From NCBI RefSeq assembly GCF_015999245.1, contig NZ_JAEAMR010000003.1, positions 427,509 to 491,508 of the forward strand: 64,000 nt of DNA. Reading direction: 5' to 3'. The stretch comes from Streptomyces sp. AV19 (GTDB lineage: Bacteria > Actinomycetota > Actinomycetes > Streptomycetales > Streptomycetaceae). A program made the translations under genes and the position numbers. The notes beneath the pieces are model-generated. The model had not been told where the DNA came from and searched no databases. It saw nothing but the letters and a program-made list of their open reading frames with translations. The stretch's first letter is position 1; each line of letters begins with the position of its first letter. Shown here piece after piece: positions 43,585 to 52,313 of this stretch.

Positions 43585-44709
43585 TCAGGCGGCGGTGGCG
43601 AGTTCGGGCGCGGCGATCCGTGCCAGCAGCCCGGCGATGCGGTCGGAGGCGAGGCCGTCGCCGAAGGGGCTGGGCAGGGCGGCCAGGCGCTCCAGGCCGG
43701 CCGTGCCCTCGGCGAGCCGGCGGCGCGCGGCGGCGCCGATCTCCGGGCCCGGACCGACCAGGTCCGCGAAGTCGGCCATCGCCTCGGGGCGTTCGGTCGA
43801 GCGGCGCACGACCACCAGCGGGCGGCCGAGGACCGTGCACTCCTCCTGGATGCCGCCGGAGTCGGAGACCAGCAGCGCCGCGTGCCGGGCCAGGGCCAGG
43901 AACTCGGAGTAGCCCAGCGGCGCGCTCACCGTCAGCGGGGCGAGCAGGTCCGTGAGGCCGGCCGCCTCGACGCGGGCCCGGGTGCGCGGGTGCAGCGGCA
44001 GCACGACCGGGCGGTCGGCGGTGGCGAGGGCGGCGAGCTCGGTGAGGATCGCGCGCAGGGCCTCGGGGGAGTCGGTGTTCTCCGGGCGGTGGACGGTGGC
44101 CAGGACGTACGCGTCGGCGGTCAGCCCGTGCGTCCGCAGCAGGGCCGCGCGCCCGTCGGCGCCGGGGAGCTGGTTGTGGACAGCCTCGACGACGGTGTTG
44201 CCGGTGACCTCGATGCGGGCGTCGGCCACGCCCTCGGCGAGGAGGCTGGCGCGGTTGTCCTCGGTGGCGGCGCACAGGACGTCGGCGATGCGGTCGATGA
44301 GGACGCGGTTGTGCTCCTCGGGCATGTTGCGGTCGTGGCTGCGCAGCCCGGCCTCGACGTGCAGCAGCGGGATGCCCCGGGCGTTGGCGGCGAGCGCGCC
44401 GGCCAGGGCGGCGTTGGTGTCGCCCTGGACGACGACGGCGAGCGGCGGCTCGACGGTGAACAGCTCGTCGAGCTGGGCGAGGGCCGCGGAGATCTGCACG
44501 GCGCGGGGCTTGCCGCCGATGCCGGTGAGGTAGGTGGGCTCCGGGAGACCGAGCTCGGTCAGGAAGCGGCCGGACAGCTCGTCGTCGTAGTGCTGACCGG
44601 TGTGGATCAGGTGGGCCTTGGGGCCGAGGAGCCGGATGAGGTCCGTGAGCTTGACGAGCTCGGGGCGGGTGCCGAGGACGAGGGCGATTCGGCTGGTCGG
44701 CAGGGTCAC
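43585..44709 (-). CDS. wecB: UDP-N-acetylglucosamine 2-epimerase (non-hydrolysing)
   Basis: 374 residues; GTG at 44709. It interconverts UDP-GlcNAc and UDP-ManNAc in the cytoplasm. Seen: GTRPELVK at the N terminus, HTGQHYDDELS, VVQGDTNAA, LHVEAGLRS, PEEHNRVLID, HRPENTDS and LLVSDSGGIQEE, which are the substrate-binding and catalytic signatures. First of three glycan genes on this strand. The 131-bp gap to the response regulator gene shows no obvious terminator. Confidence 0.92.
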   Translation of the reverse strand: MTLPTSRIALVLGTRPELVKLTDLIRLLGPKAHLIHTGQHYDDELSGRFLTELGLPEPTYLTGIGGKPRAVQISAALAQLDELFTVEPPLAVVVQGDTNAALAGALAANARGIPLLHVEAGLRSHDRNMPEEHNRVLIDRIADVLCAATEDNRASLLAEGVADARIEVTGNTVVEAVHNQLPGADGRAALLRTHGLTADAYVLATVHRPENTDSPEALRAILTELAALATADRPVVLPLHPRTRARVEAAGLTDLLAPLTVSAPLGYSEFLALARHAALLVSDSGGIQEECTVLGRPLVVVRRSTERPEAMADFADLVGPGPEIGAAARRRLAEGTAGLERLAALPSPFGDGLASDRIAGLLARIAAPELATAA

Positions 44710-44840
44710 GGGGGGCTCCGGGCTGTCTCGGTTGCTGGGGTCAGCACCAGACAGTGCGGGGCGTGGGTTGCGGGGGTGGATGGGAGTTGGTTGTCGGATG
44801 GTTGCGATTTGGTCCTGGTGGGAGGGTCCGGGGCAACCCC

Positions 44841-45539
44841 CTACCCCGGCCGGTCGCCGCCCGCGCGGTAGCGGTAGCCGAGGCCGCGGACGGCCTCCAA
44901 GGGGTCCGCGGCGGCATCCCCCGCCGCCTGGCGCAACTTGCGCCGCAACCGCAGCACCGCAAACTTCACCCGCTCCCGCCCCGTCCCGTCCCGGTCGTCC
45001 CAGACCCGGTCGAGGAGCTGATCCGTCGTGATCACCCGGCCCCGGTTGCGGACGAGGATCTGGAGCAGGCGGTACTCGATGTCGCTGAGGCGCGCCTCCT
45101 GGCCCTGCCAGACCGCCGAGCGGCGTTCCGGCACCAGCCGCAGGCCGTCGTCGAAGGAGTCGCCCGCCCAGCGGGCGGGGGCGCTGCGGCGCAGCAGGGC
45201 CTCGACGCGGGCGAGGAGCTCGTCGTTGCCGAAGGGCTTGGGCAGGTAGTCGTCCGCCCCGGAGCGCAGCCCGCGCACCCGGTCCGTCTCCGCGCCCCGG
45301 GCGGTGAGCAGGAGGACGGGGAGGTCGCTGAGGTCCCGGGTGCGTTCGAGGACGGCCCAGCCGTCCAGCCCGGGCAGGCCGATGTCGAGGATCAGCAGCG
45401 CGGGGCGCTCGGCGAAGAGCAGCCGCAGCGCCTCGCGGCCGTCGTCGGCGGGGACGACCTCGTAGCCGGCGCGGGTCAGCAGGGTGCGCAGGGCGAGGGC
45501 GAGGTCGGTGTCGTCCTCGACGACGAGGATCCGGGTCAT
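44841..45539 (-). CDS. OmpR-family response regulator
   Basis: 232 residues from ATG 45539, whose ATGA overlaps the kinase stop. Receiver domain with the acidic pocket D9-D10, phospho-acceptor Asp52 (LLILDIGLPGLDGW), Thr in LLLTARGAE and Lys in YLPKPFG. It is followed by a winged helix (ARLSDIEYRLLQILVRNRGRVI, AVLRLRRKL, VRGLGYRY). Partner of the kinase encoded just upstream. The co-directional wecB and glycosyltransferase genes are natural candidate targets (inference). Confidence 0.93.
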   Translation of the reverse strand: MTRILVVEDDTDLALALRTLLTRAGYEVVPADDGREALRLLFAERPALLILDIGLPGLDGWAVLERTRDLSDLPVLLLTARGAETDRVRGLRSGADDYLPKPFGNDELLARVEALLRRSAPARWAGDSFDDGLRLVPERRSAVWQGQEARLSDIEYRLLQILVRNRGRVITTDQLLDRVWDDRDGTGRERVKFAVLRLRRKLRQAAGDAAADPLEAVRGLGYRYRAGGDRPG

Positions 45540-46714
45540 GGGGAGTCCCCCGGGCCCTCGAACGGGAGGCGGATCAGGAAGACCGCGCCCTCCCCTTCCT
45601 CCCCGCCCGCGGTCAGCGTCCCTCCGTGCAGGCCGACGAGCTCGCGGGCGATGGACAGGCCGAGGCCGGTGCCGGGGTAGCCGCCGGTGCGGGCGTTGGA
45701 GGCGCGGACGAAGCCGGAGAAGATCTCCTCCCGGGAGCTCTCGGGTATGCCGATGCCGGTGTCGGCGACCTCGATCTCCCAGTGGCCGCCGCGCGGCCGG
45801 GCGGTGACGGTGATCCGTCCGTCGGGCGGGGTGAACTTCGCGGCGTTCTCCAGCAGGTTCCCCAGCACGTGCTGGAGCCGGTGCCGGTCGCCGCGCAGCG
45901 CGGGCCCGGGTGCGCAGTCCAGCACGGTGAAGACGGGCGGGGGAGCGCCGGGGCCGGCGGTGCACAGGGACTCCAGGACCGCGTCGCGGAGCATGCCCGG
46001 CACGTCCACGTCGCCGATCTCCAGCTCCGGCCCGACGGCCCGCATCCGGGTGGTGAACAGCAGGTCGGAGATCACCCGTTGCATGCGCTCGCCGTTGCGG
46101 CGGATGGCGTCGACGAAGGAGCGCTGCTCGGCGGTGAGCGCGCCGAAGGCCGGGTCGGTGAGCAGCTCGCCGAAGCTGATGACGGTGGTCAGGGGGGTGC
46201 GCAGCTCGTGGGAGGCGGCGGCGGTGAAGGCGTTGCGCTGCCGGGCGAGCTCGGTGAGCGCGACGTTGTCCCGCTCCAGGTCGTGCTCGCGCCGCTTGCG
46301 CTCGGTGACGTCGCCGAAGAACCACAGGGCGCCCAGGTAGACGCCGTCGTGGTGCAGCGGTTCGACCTGGCGGCGGACGACGCGCCCGTCGGTGAGGGGG
46401 ATCTCCGCGACGCGGTGCAGGTGGACGGGCCGCAGGGTCAGGATCTCGCCGGGCCCCGGGCCGGTGTGCCCGGCGGTGCACCAGGCGCGGACGAGCGGGA
46501 CGACAGGCTGGACGGGGGCGCCGCGGGAGAGGTCCGCCCGGCCCTCCAGGTCGAACATGCGGGCGAAGCTCCGGCTGGCGGCCAGGACCTCGTCGGCGGG
46601 GCTCACCAGCAGCGCTCCGGCGGGCAGTGCCTCCAGGACGGCCTGGAGCAGGCCCCGGTCCTGCGAAGTCTGGGAATCCCGTGAAACCTGTGAAACCCGG
46701 TCCTCGGAGCCCAT
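45536..46714 (-). CDS. cytoplasmic PAS-domain sensor histidine kinase
   Basis: 392 residues from ATG 46714 (MGSEDRVSQ); in-frame ATGs at 46738 and 46771 (with GGGAG upstream) are real alternatives. No membrane helix. A PAS domain (residues about 30-140, EALPAGALLVSPADEV to LWFFGDVTERKR) is followed by the H-box His169 (AASHELRTPLTTV), N-box (LGNLLENAAKF), G1 (DTGIGIPE) and G2 (GTGLGLSIA). It senses a cytoplasmic signal and phosphorylates the response regulator encoded next. Confidence 0.9.
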   Translation of the reverse strand: MGSEDRVSQVSRDSQTSQDRGLLQAVLEALPAGALLVSPADEVLAASRSFARMFDLEGRADLSRGAPVQPVVPLVRAWCTAGHTGPGPGEILTLRPVHLHRVAEIPLTDGRVVRRQVEPLHHDGVYLGALWFFGDVTERKRREHDLERDNVALTELARQRNAFTAAASHELRTPLTTVISFGELLTDPAFGALTAEQRSFVDAIRRNGERMQRVISDLLFTTRMRAVGPELEIGDVDVPGMLRDAVLESLCTAGPGAPPPVFTVLDCAPGPALRGDRHRLQHVLGNLLENAAKFTPPDGRITVTARPRGGHWEIEVADTGIGIPESSREEIFSGFVRASNARTGGYPGTGLGLSIARELVGLHGGTLTAGGEEGEGAVFLIRLPFEGPGDSP

Positions 46715-46832
46715 GCCTCTCACCCGCTCCCTGGACATAGCCCAATAAAACGGTAGGCCAAAGCGGAACATAACGCTCCCGCCGCCCGTCCCGGCCCTCC
46801 GCCCCCGGGCCCTCGGCCGCCCTCCGGCTCCG

Positions 46833-46838
46833 TAGACT
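46833..46838 (+). promoter_or_regulatory. -10 box of a leaderless folC transcript
   Basis: TAGACT ends 6 nt before the folC GTG, indicating that transcription begins at or near the start codon. Confidence 0.6.
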
Positions 46839-46844
46839 GGGCGC

Positions 46845-48359
46845 GTGAGCGAGCGCCCCCTGAACGACGACAGCGAGAACCCCGACCGGTTCGAGGAGAT
46901 CGTCGAAGCCGAAACCGACCGCGACCCCGACCTGGCCGTGATCGAGGCCGGCAGCCGCACCCTGCGCGCCCAGGCCGGGCCGCCGCAGGGCGACGCCGTC
47001 CCCGCCCGCCCCGCCGACCCGGAGGTCGACCGGGCCCTGCGCGAGGTGGAGGCGGAGCTCGCCGGCCGCTGGGGCGAGACCAAGCTCGACCCCTCGCTGG
47101 TGCGCATCCAGGCCCTGCTGGACATCCTGGGGCGCCCCGAGCGCGCGTACCCCTCCGTCCACATCACCGGCACCAACGGCAAGACCAGCACCGCGCGCAT
47201 GGTCGAGTCCCTGCTGGCCGCCTTCGACCTGCGCACCGGCCGCTACACCAGCCCGCACGTCCAGTCCGTCACCGAGCGGATCAGCCTGGACGGCGCGCCG
47301 ATCGACGCCGAGCGCTTCATCGAGACGTACCGCGACATCGAGCCGTACGTGCGCATGGTCGACGAGCGCGAGGAGTACCGCCTCTCCTTCTTCGAGGTCG
47401 TCACCGGCATGGCCTTCGCCGCCTTCGCCGACGCCCCGGTGGACGTCGCGGTGGTCGAGGTCGGCATGGGCGGCACCTGGGACGCGACCAACGTCGTGGA
47501 CGGCAACGTCGCCGTGGTGACCCCCATCGCGCTCGACCACACCGACCGGCTCGGCGCGACCCCCGGCGAGATCGCCCTGGAGAAGGCCGGGATCATCAAG
47601 CAAGGCGCCACCGTCGTCCTGGCCCAGCAGCCGGTGGACGCGGCGCAGGCGCTGCTCAAGCGCGCGGTCGAGGTGGACGCCACGGTCGCCCGCGAGGGCA
47701 TGGAGTTCGGCGTCGTCGCCCGCGAGGTGGCCGTCGGCGGCCAGCTGTTGACCCTGCGCGGGCTGGGCGGCGAGTACCCCGAGGTCTTCCTCCCGCTGCA
47801 CGGCGAGCACCAGGCGCACAACGCGGCGGTGGCGCTGGCCGCGGTCGAGGCGTTCTTCGGCATCGGCGCGCAGCACGCCCGCACCCTCGATCTCGACGTG
47901 GTGCGGCGGGCGTTCGCCTCGGTGACCTCGCCGGGCCGGCTGGAGGTGGTCCGCCGCAGCCCCACCGTGGTGCTGGACGCGGCGCACAACCCGGCGGGCG
48001 CCCGCGCCGCGGCCGACTCGATCGGCGAGGCCTTCGGCTTCAGCCGGCTGATCGGCGTGGTGGGTGCCACCGAGGGCAAGGACGTCCGCGGCATGCTGGA
48101 GGCCTTCGAGCCGGTCTTCGCCGAGGTCGTCGTCACCCGCAACTCCAGCGACCGGGCCATGGACGTGGACGCGCTCGCCGCGCTCGCCGTCGAGGTCTTC
48201 GGCGAGGAGCGGGTGCAGGTCGAACCCCGCCTGGACGACGCCCTGGAGGCGGCCGTCACCCTCGCCGAGGAAGAGGGCGAGTACGCGGGTGCTGGTGTAC
48301 TGGTGACCGGTTCGGTCATCACGGTGGGCGAGGCCCGGCTGCTGCTGGGGAGGAGCTGA
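46845..48359 (+). CDS. folC: folylpolyglutamate / dihydrofolate synthase
   Basis: 504 residues from GTG 46845. It adds glutamate to dihydropteroate or tetrahydrofolate. The Mur-ligase fold shows the P-loop HITGTNGKTSTARM (about residues 106-119), EVGMGGTWDATNVV, a HTDRLG segment and LDAAHNPAGARA in the C-terminal domain. An extra acidic N-terminal stretch of about 70 residues is usual in Streptomyces. It is followed 3 bp later by a DUF4233 gene. Confidence 0.95.
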   Translation: MSERPLNDDSENPDRFEEIVEAETDRDPDLAVIEAGSRTLRAQAGPPQGDAVPARPADPEVDRALREVEAELAGRWGETKLDPSLVRIQALLDILGRPERAYPSVHITGTNGKTSTARMVESLLAAFDLRTGRYTSPHVQSVTERISLDGAPIDAERFIETYRDIEPYVRMVDEREEYRLSFFEVVTGMAFAAFADAPVDVAVVEVGMGGTWDATNVVDGNVAVVTPIALDHTDRLGATPGEIALEKAGIIKQGATVVLAQQPVDAAQALLKRAVEVDATVAREGMEFGVVAREVAVGGQLLTLRGLGGEYPEVFLPLHGEHQAHNAAVALAAVEAFFGIGAQHARTLDLDVVRRAFASVTSPGRLEVVRRSPTVVLDAAHNPAGARAAADSIGEAFGFSRLIGVVGATEGKDVRGMLEAFEPVFAEVVVTRNSSDRAMDVDALAALAVEVFGEERVQVEPRLDDALEAAVTLAEEEGEYAGAGVLVTGSVITVGEARLLLGRS

Positions 48360-48362
48360 CAC

Positions 48363-48713
48363 ATGCGGACGCTGTGCGCGAGCACTCTGATCGGTGAATT
48401 CTTCATCATCGGCTTCGCGGGACTGGTGGCCATGAAGTCCCCGGACCTCGCGACGGGCACGGTCTGGACGGTCAGCGGCATCGCGATGGCGCTCAGCGTC
48501 CTGCTGTGCGGCATGATCACCCGTCCCGGTGGCGTGGCGCTGGGCTGGCTGTTCCAGCTCGGCCTGATCGCCAGCGGCTTCGTGGTGCCGACGATGTTCT
48601 TCCTCGGGGCGGCCTTCGGCGGCCTGTGGTGGGCGTCGGTGCACTTCGGACGGAAGATCGACGAGGCCAAGGCACGGTTCGCGGCGGCGGAGGCCGAGGC
48701 GGCGCGGGGCTGA
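48363..48713 (+). CDS. DUF4233 small membrane protein
   Basis: 116 residues, ATG with GGGGAGGAG upstream, 3 bp after folC. Three to four membrane helices (LIGEFFIIGFAGLVAM, WTVSGIAMALSVLLCGMI, ASGFVVPTMFFLGAAFGGLWW) and a charged cytoplasmic tail. The family is conserved directly behind folC in actinobacteria. Function unknown. Confidence 0.85.
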   Translation: MRTLCASTLIGEFFIIGFAGLVAMKSPDLATGTVWTVSGIAMALSVLLCGMITRPGGVALGWLFQLGLIASGFVVPTMFFLGAAFGGLWWASVHFGRKIDEAKARFAAAEAEAARG

Positions 48714-48808
48714 GGGCACGGACCGGGTGCGGGGGAGCTCCCGCACCCCTGTACCCTCTGGCCCCACACACCTGATCATCCGCACGATCACCCGCAAGGA
48801 GCCGCAGT

Positions 48809-49222
48809 ATGAGCCAGCGCACCCTCGTCCTCCTCAAGCCGGACACCGTCGCGCGCAAGCTCATGGGCGAGGTCATCGCCCGCATCGAGCGCAAGGCGAA
48901 CTGGACGATCAGCGCGCTGGAGCTGCGCACGCTGGACCGCACTGTCCTCGAACAGCACTATGCCGAGCACGTCGGCCGGGACTTCTACGAGCCGCTGGTG
49001 GCCTTCATGTCGTCCGGTCCGGTCGTGGCGATGGTCGTCGAGGGCGAGCGCGTCATCGAGGGCGTGCGGGCGCTGGCGGGGCCGACCGACCCGATTTCGG
49101 CCGCCCCCGGTTCCATCCGTGGTGACTTCGGCACCATCACGCGCGAGAACCTCATCCATGCCTCGGACTCGGAGGAGTCCGCCGAGCGTGAAATCAAGAT
49201 TTTCTTTCCGGGCCTCGTCTGA
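48809..49222 (+). CDS. ndk: nucleoside-diphosphate kinase
   Basis: 137 residues, ATG preceded by AAGGAG. It transfers phosphate between nucleoside di- and triphosphates through phospho-His117 (ENLIH117ASDS). KPDTVARKLMG at the N terminus and the C-terminal EIKIFFP are typical, and the length is exact for the family. Confidence 0.97.
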   Translation: MSQRTLVLLKPDTVARKLMGEVIARIERKANWTISALELRTLDRTVLEQHYAEHVGRDFYEPLVAFMSSGPVVAMVVEGERVIEGVRALAGPTDPISAAPGSIRGDFGTITRENLIHASDSEESAEREIKIFFPGLV

Positions 49223-49254
49223 TACTGGGTCAGGCAGGCACCCATTCTGATCAG

Positions 49255-49282
49255 GGGCGACCGATTTCTTTGTCGGTCGCCC
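49255..49282 (+). terminator. terminator after ndk
   Basis: A perfect 10-bp stem (GGGCGACCGA / TCGGTCGCCC) with a T-rich 8-nt loop, 32 bp after the stop. The next 210 bp hold the mreB promoter region and no gene. Confidence 0.75.
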
Positions 49283-49495
49283 TCTGACATATGCGTGGCG
49301 AACGGGGGAACCTCTCACTCCGACACGACGTCACCATTACAGAGGCGAGCTTGTGTTCCGCCGACAATGGCGAAGCATCTGTCGCGTCGCTTTCTGTCCG
49401 GCGAGACTACGATGAGAGCTTCCGCGCCCCGCAGCGCACCACCTGCCGACCTCAAGTAAGCAATCGCTCAAGCTGGGAAGGCCAGACGTATCCTC

Positions 49496-50527
49496 ATGGG
49501 GAACAACATGTCGTTCATCGGCCGTGACATGGCTGTCGACCTCGGGACCGCCAACACGCTGGTGTACGTCAGAGGCCGCGGGATCGTCCTCAACGAACCG
49601 TCCGTCGTCGCCATCAATACGAACACCGGTGGCATCCTCGCGGTCGGCGCGGAGGCGAAGAAGATGATCGGGCGGACGCCCGGCAACATCGTCGCGGTGC
49701 GGCCGCTCAAGGACGGCGTCATCGCCGACTTCGAGATCACGGAGCGGATGCTCCGTTACTTCATCCTCAAAATCCACAAGCGCCGCTGGATGGCCCGCCC
49801 GCGCGTGGTCGTCTGCGTGCCCTCCGGGATCACCGGCGTCGAGCGGCGCGCGGTCATCGAGGCGTCCACCCAGGCCGGCGCCCGGCAGGTGCACATCATC
49901 GAGGAGCCGATGGCCGCCGCGATCGGCTCCGGCCTGCCGGTCCACGAGGCCACCGGCAACATGGTCGTCGACATCGGCGGCGGCACCACCGAGGTCGCGG
50001 TGATCTCCCTGGGCGGCATCGTCACCGCGCAGTCCATCCGCGTCGCGGGCGACGAGCTGGACAACGCGATCATCCAGCACATCAAGAAGGAGTACAGCCT
50101 CCTGCTGGGCGAGCGCACCGCCGAGCAGATCAAGATCACCATCGGTTCGGCGTACGACCTCGAACAGGACGAGCACACCGAGATCCGCGGCCGGGACCTG
50201 GTCAGCGGCCTGCCCAAGACCGTGGTCATCTCCGCCGCCGAGGTCCGCAAGGCCATCGAGGAGCCGGTCAACTCCATCGTCGACGCGGTCAAGACCACCC
50301 TCGACAAGTGCCCGCCCGAGCTCTCCGGCGACGTCATGGACCGCGGCATCGTGCTCACCGGCGGCGGCGCTCTGCTGCGCGGTCTCGACGAGCGGCTGCG
50401 CCGCGAGACCGGCATGCCGATCCACATCGCCGAGGACCCGCTGGACTCGGTGGCCCTCGGCTCCGGCAAGTGCGTGGAGGAGTTCGAGGCACTCCAGCAG
50501 GTGCTGGACGCACAGCCCCGCAGGTGA
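49496..50527 (+). CDS. mreB: rod-shape-determining protein MreB
   Basis: 343 residues from ATG 49496; ATG 49508 (MSFIGRD), with GGGGA just upstream, is an equally good start. Bacterial actin that organises wall synthesis. Seen: phosphate-1 motif [11 protein letters not shown], phosphate-2 motif [14 protein letters not shown] and adenosine motif [12 protein letters not shown]. In Streptomyces, MreB acts mainly in spore-wall formation. First of mreB-mreC-mreD-PBP2-rodA, all co-directional. Confidence 0.97.
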   Translation: MGNNMSFIGRDMAVDLGTANTLVYVRGRGIVLNEPSVVAINTNTGGILAVGAEAKKMIGRTPGNIVAVRPLKDGVIADFEITERMLRYFILKIHKRRWMARPRVVVCVPSGITGVERRAVIEASTQAGARQVHIIEEPMAAAIGSGLPVHEATGNMVVDIGGGTTEVAVISLGGIVTAQSIRVAGDELDNAIIQHIKKEYSLLLGERTAEQIKITIGSAYDLEQDEHTEIRGRDLVSGLPKTVVISAAEVRKAIEEPVNSIVDAVKTTLDKCPPELSGDVMDRGIVLTGGGALLRGLDERLRRETGMPIHIAEDPLDSVALGSGKCVEEFEALQQVLDAQPRR

Positions 50528-50629
50528 CCCAGCCCTGCGGGGCCGCCCGGCGGAAACAACCTGATATACAGGCACAACGCTGCCGATGACCGGCCCGGGC
50601 CCGCAGCCGGCCGGTCCGACGAGAAGGGC

Positions 50630-51577
50630 ATGCCGCCGCACGTGAGGGACACACGAGAGAGCCGGCTGCTGTTGGCGCTGCTGATCGCCGTCGCGTTCGC
50701 GTTGATCACGGTCGACATCCGCGGCGGCGACCGGTCCCCGCTCGACGGTGCCCGGCGGGCCGCCGCCACCGCCTTCGGACCGGTGGAGAAGGGCGTCGCC
50801 GGCGTCGTCGACCCGGTCGCCGACGCGGTCGCCGCCGTGCGGGACTCCGGCGACCGCAGCGACCGCATCACCGAGCTGGAGCGCGAGAACACCGTCCTCA
50901 AGCGGAAGCTCGGCAGCGACGACCGCACCAGCGCCCGCGTCCGCGAGCTCGACAAGATGCTGGGCACCGCCGGCCGCGGCCAGTACGGCATCAAGGGCGC
51001 CCAGGTCATCGCCATAGGAGCCGCCCAGGGCTTCTCCTGGACGGTCACGATCGACATCGGCAGCCACGACGGCGTCAAGCGCGACATGACCGTCCTCAAC
51101 GGCGACGGCCTCGTCGGCCGGGTCACCACCGTCGGCCCGACCACCTCCACCGTGCTGCTCGTCAGCGACCCCAAGTTCACCGTCGGCACCCGCCTGGAGA
51201 AGACCGGCGAGATCGGCTTCGCCAACGGCCAGGGCGACAGCACCCTGCGCGTCGAACTCCTCAACGGCAAGGCCGCCGTCCGCTCCGGCGACCGCCTCGT
51301 CACCTTCGGCTCCAGCCGTGACAAGCCCTTCGTCCCCGGTGTCCCGGTCGGCCGGGTCGTCCGCGTCGAGCCCTCCGGCGGACGGCTCACCCGCACCCTC
51401 CAGGTCCGCCCCTTCGTCGGCTTCAGCAAGCTCGACCTCGTGGGCGTGGTCGTCGTCCCGCCCCGGACGGACCCCCGCGACAGCGTGCTGCCGCCCAAGC
51501 CGGCGCCCCCCAAACCCATCCCCACGGTCACCGTCACGGCGACCCCGTCCGCGAGCGCCAACCCCAACAGGGACTGA
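50630..51577 (+). CDS. mreC: rod-shape-determining protein MreC
   Basis: 315 residues, ATG 50630 with GAGAAGGG upstream. One N-terminal membrane helix (LLLALLIAVAFALI), a coiled coil (about 70-115; RITELERENTVLKRKL), the beta-barrel pair of MreC (VSDPKFTVGTRLEKTGEIGF), and a Pro-rich C-terminal tail (PPKPAPPKPIPTVTVT). It links MreB to the periplasmic wall machinery. Confidence 0.95.
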   Translation: MPPHVRDTRESRLLLALLIAVAFALITVDIRGGDRSPLDGARRAAATAFGPVEKGVAGVVDPVADAVAAVRDSGDRSDRITELERENTVLKRKLGSDDRTSARVRELDKMLGTAGRGQYGIKGAQVIAIGAAQGFSWTVTIDIGSHDGVKRDMTVLNGDGLVGRVTTVGPTTSTVLLVSDPKFTVGTRLEKTGEIGFANGQGDSTLRVELLNGKAAVRSGDRLVTFGSSRDKPFVPGVPVGRVVRVEPSGGRLTRTLQVRPFVGFSKLDLVGVVVVPPRTDPRDSVLPPKPAPPKPIPTVTVTATPSASANPNRD

Positions 51578-51580
51578 CCC

Positions 51581-52267
51581 ATGCCGATGCGCTTCAACCG
51601 GATCCTGCTCTCGACCGCGCTCGTGGTGGTGGCCCTGGTCCTCCAGGTGAGCGTCTTCGCCCGGCTCCACCTGCCCGGCGCGGTCCCCGACCTGCTGCTG
51701 CTCGTCGTCGTCGGCCTCGGCCTGGTCTACGGCCACACCGGCGGCGCCCTCGTCGGCTTCGGCGCCGGCCTCCTCGCCGACCTCGCCCCGCCCGCCGACC
51801 ACGCCACCGGGCGCTACGCGCTCGTCCTCTGCGTCGTCGGCTACCTGGTCGGCCTCGCCAAACCGGAGACCGGACGGCTGCGTTCGGTCACCCTGCCGCT
51901 GGTCGTCGTGCTCGGCGCCGCCGTCGTCTCCACCCTGCTGTACGCCGGGGTGGGCGCCCTCGTCGGCGACACCGCCGCCCGGCACGTGGGCCTGACCGGG
52001 CTGCTGCTCACCGCCGCCCTCTACGACCTGCTCCTCGCGCCCTTCACCGTCCCGCTGATCATGGCCCTGGCCCGGCGCGGCGAGAACGACCCGCTCACCG
52101 CCGAGGGCACGGCCGCCGTCGCGGCCGGCGGGGACGGCTCGTACGGCCGGCTCTCCGTCAGCATGCGCGCCGGGCGCGGCAAGAGCCTCGGCGGGCAGCG
52201 CGGCGGTCTGCTCACGCGGGGGACGCGCATCGGCCGGGGCGGGCGGCTGAAGGGCAAGCGCCTGTGA
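51581..52267 (+). CDS. mreD: rod-shape-determining protein MreD
   Basis: 228 residues, starting 3 bp after mreC. Five membrane helices and a long basic Gly/Arg-rich cytoplasmic tail (about 185-228), longer than in most bacteria. ATG 51587 is an alternative start. Partner of MreC in the elongation/spore-wall complex. Confidence 0.93.
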   Translation: MPMRFNRILLSTALVVVALVLQVSVFARLHLPGAVPDLLLLVVVGLGLVYGHTGGALVGFGAGLLADLAPPADHATGRYALVLCVVGYLVGLAKPETGRLRSVTLPLVVVLGAAVVSTLLYAGVGALVGDTAARHVGLTGLLLTAALYDLLLAPFTVPLIMALARRGENDPLTAEGTAAVAAGGDGSYGRLSVSMRAGRGKSLGGQRGGLLTRGTRIGRGGRLKGKRL

Positions 52268-52313
52268 GACTGCAGCATTCCGGGCCGCGGCCCGACGACC
52301 CGAGGGGGGCGCG

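Noticed and set aside
45540..48797. Minus-strand extension of the response regulator frame
   Set aside because: The frame continues through the kinase and folC genes by GC bias only. The regulator starts at 45539 with a family-typical MTRILVVEDD.
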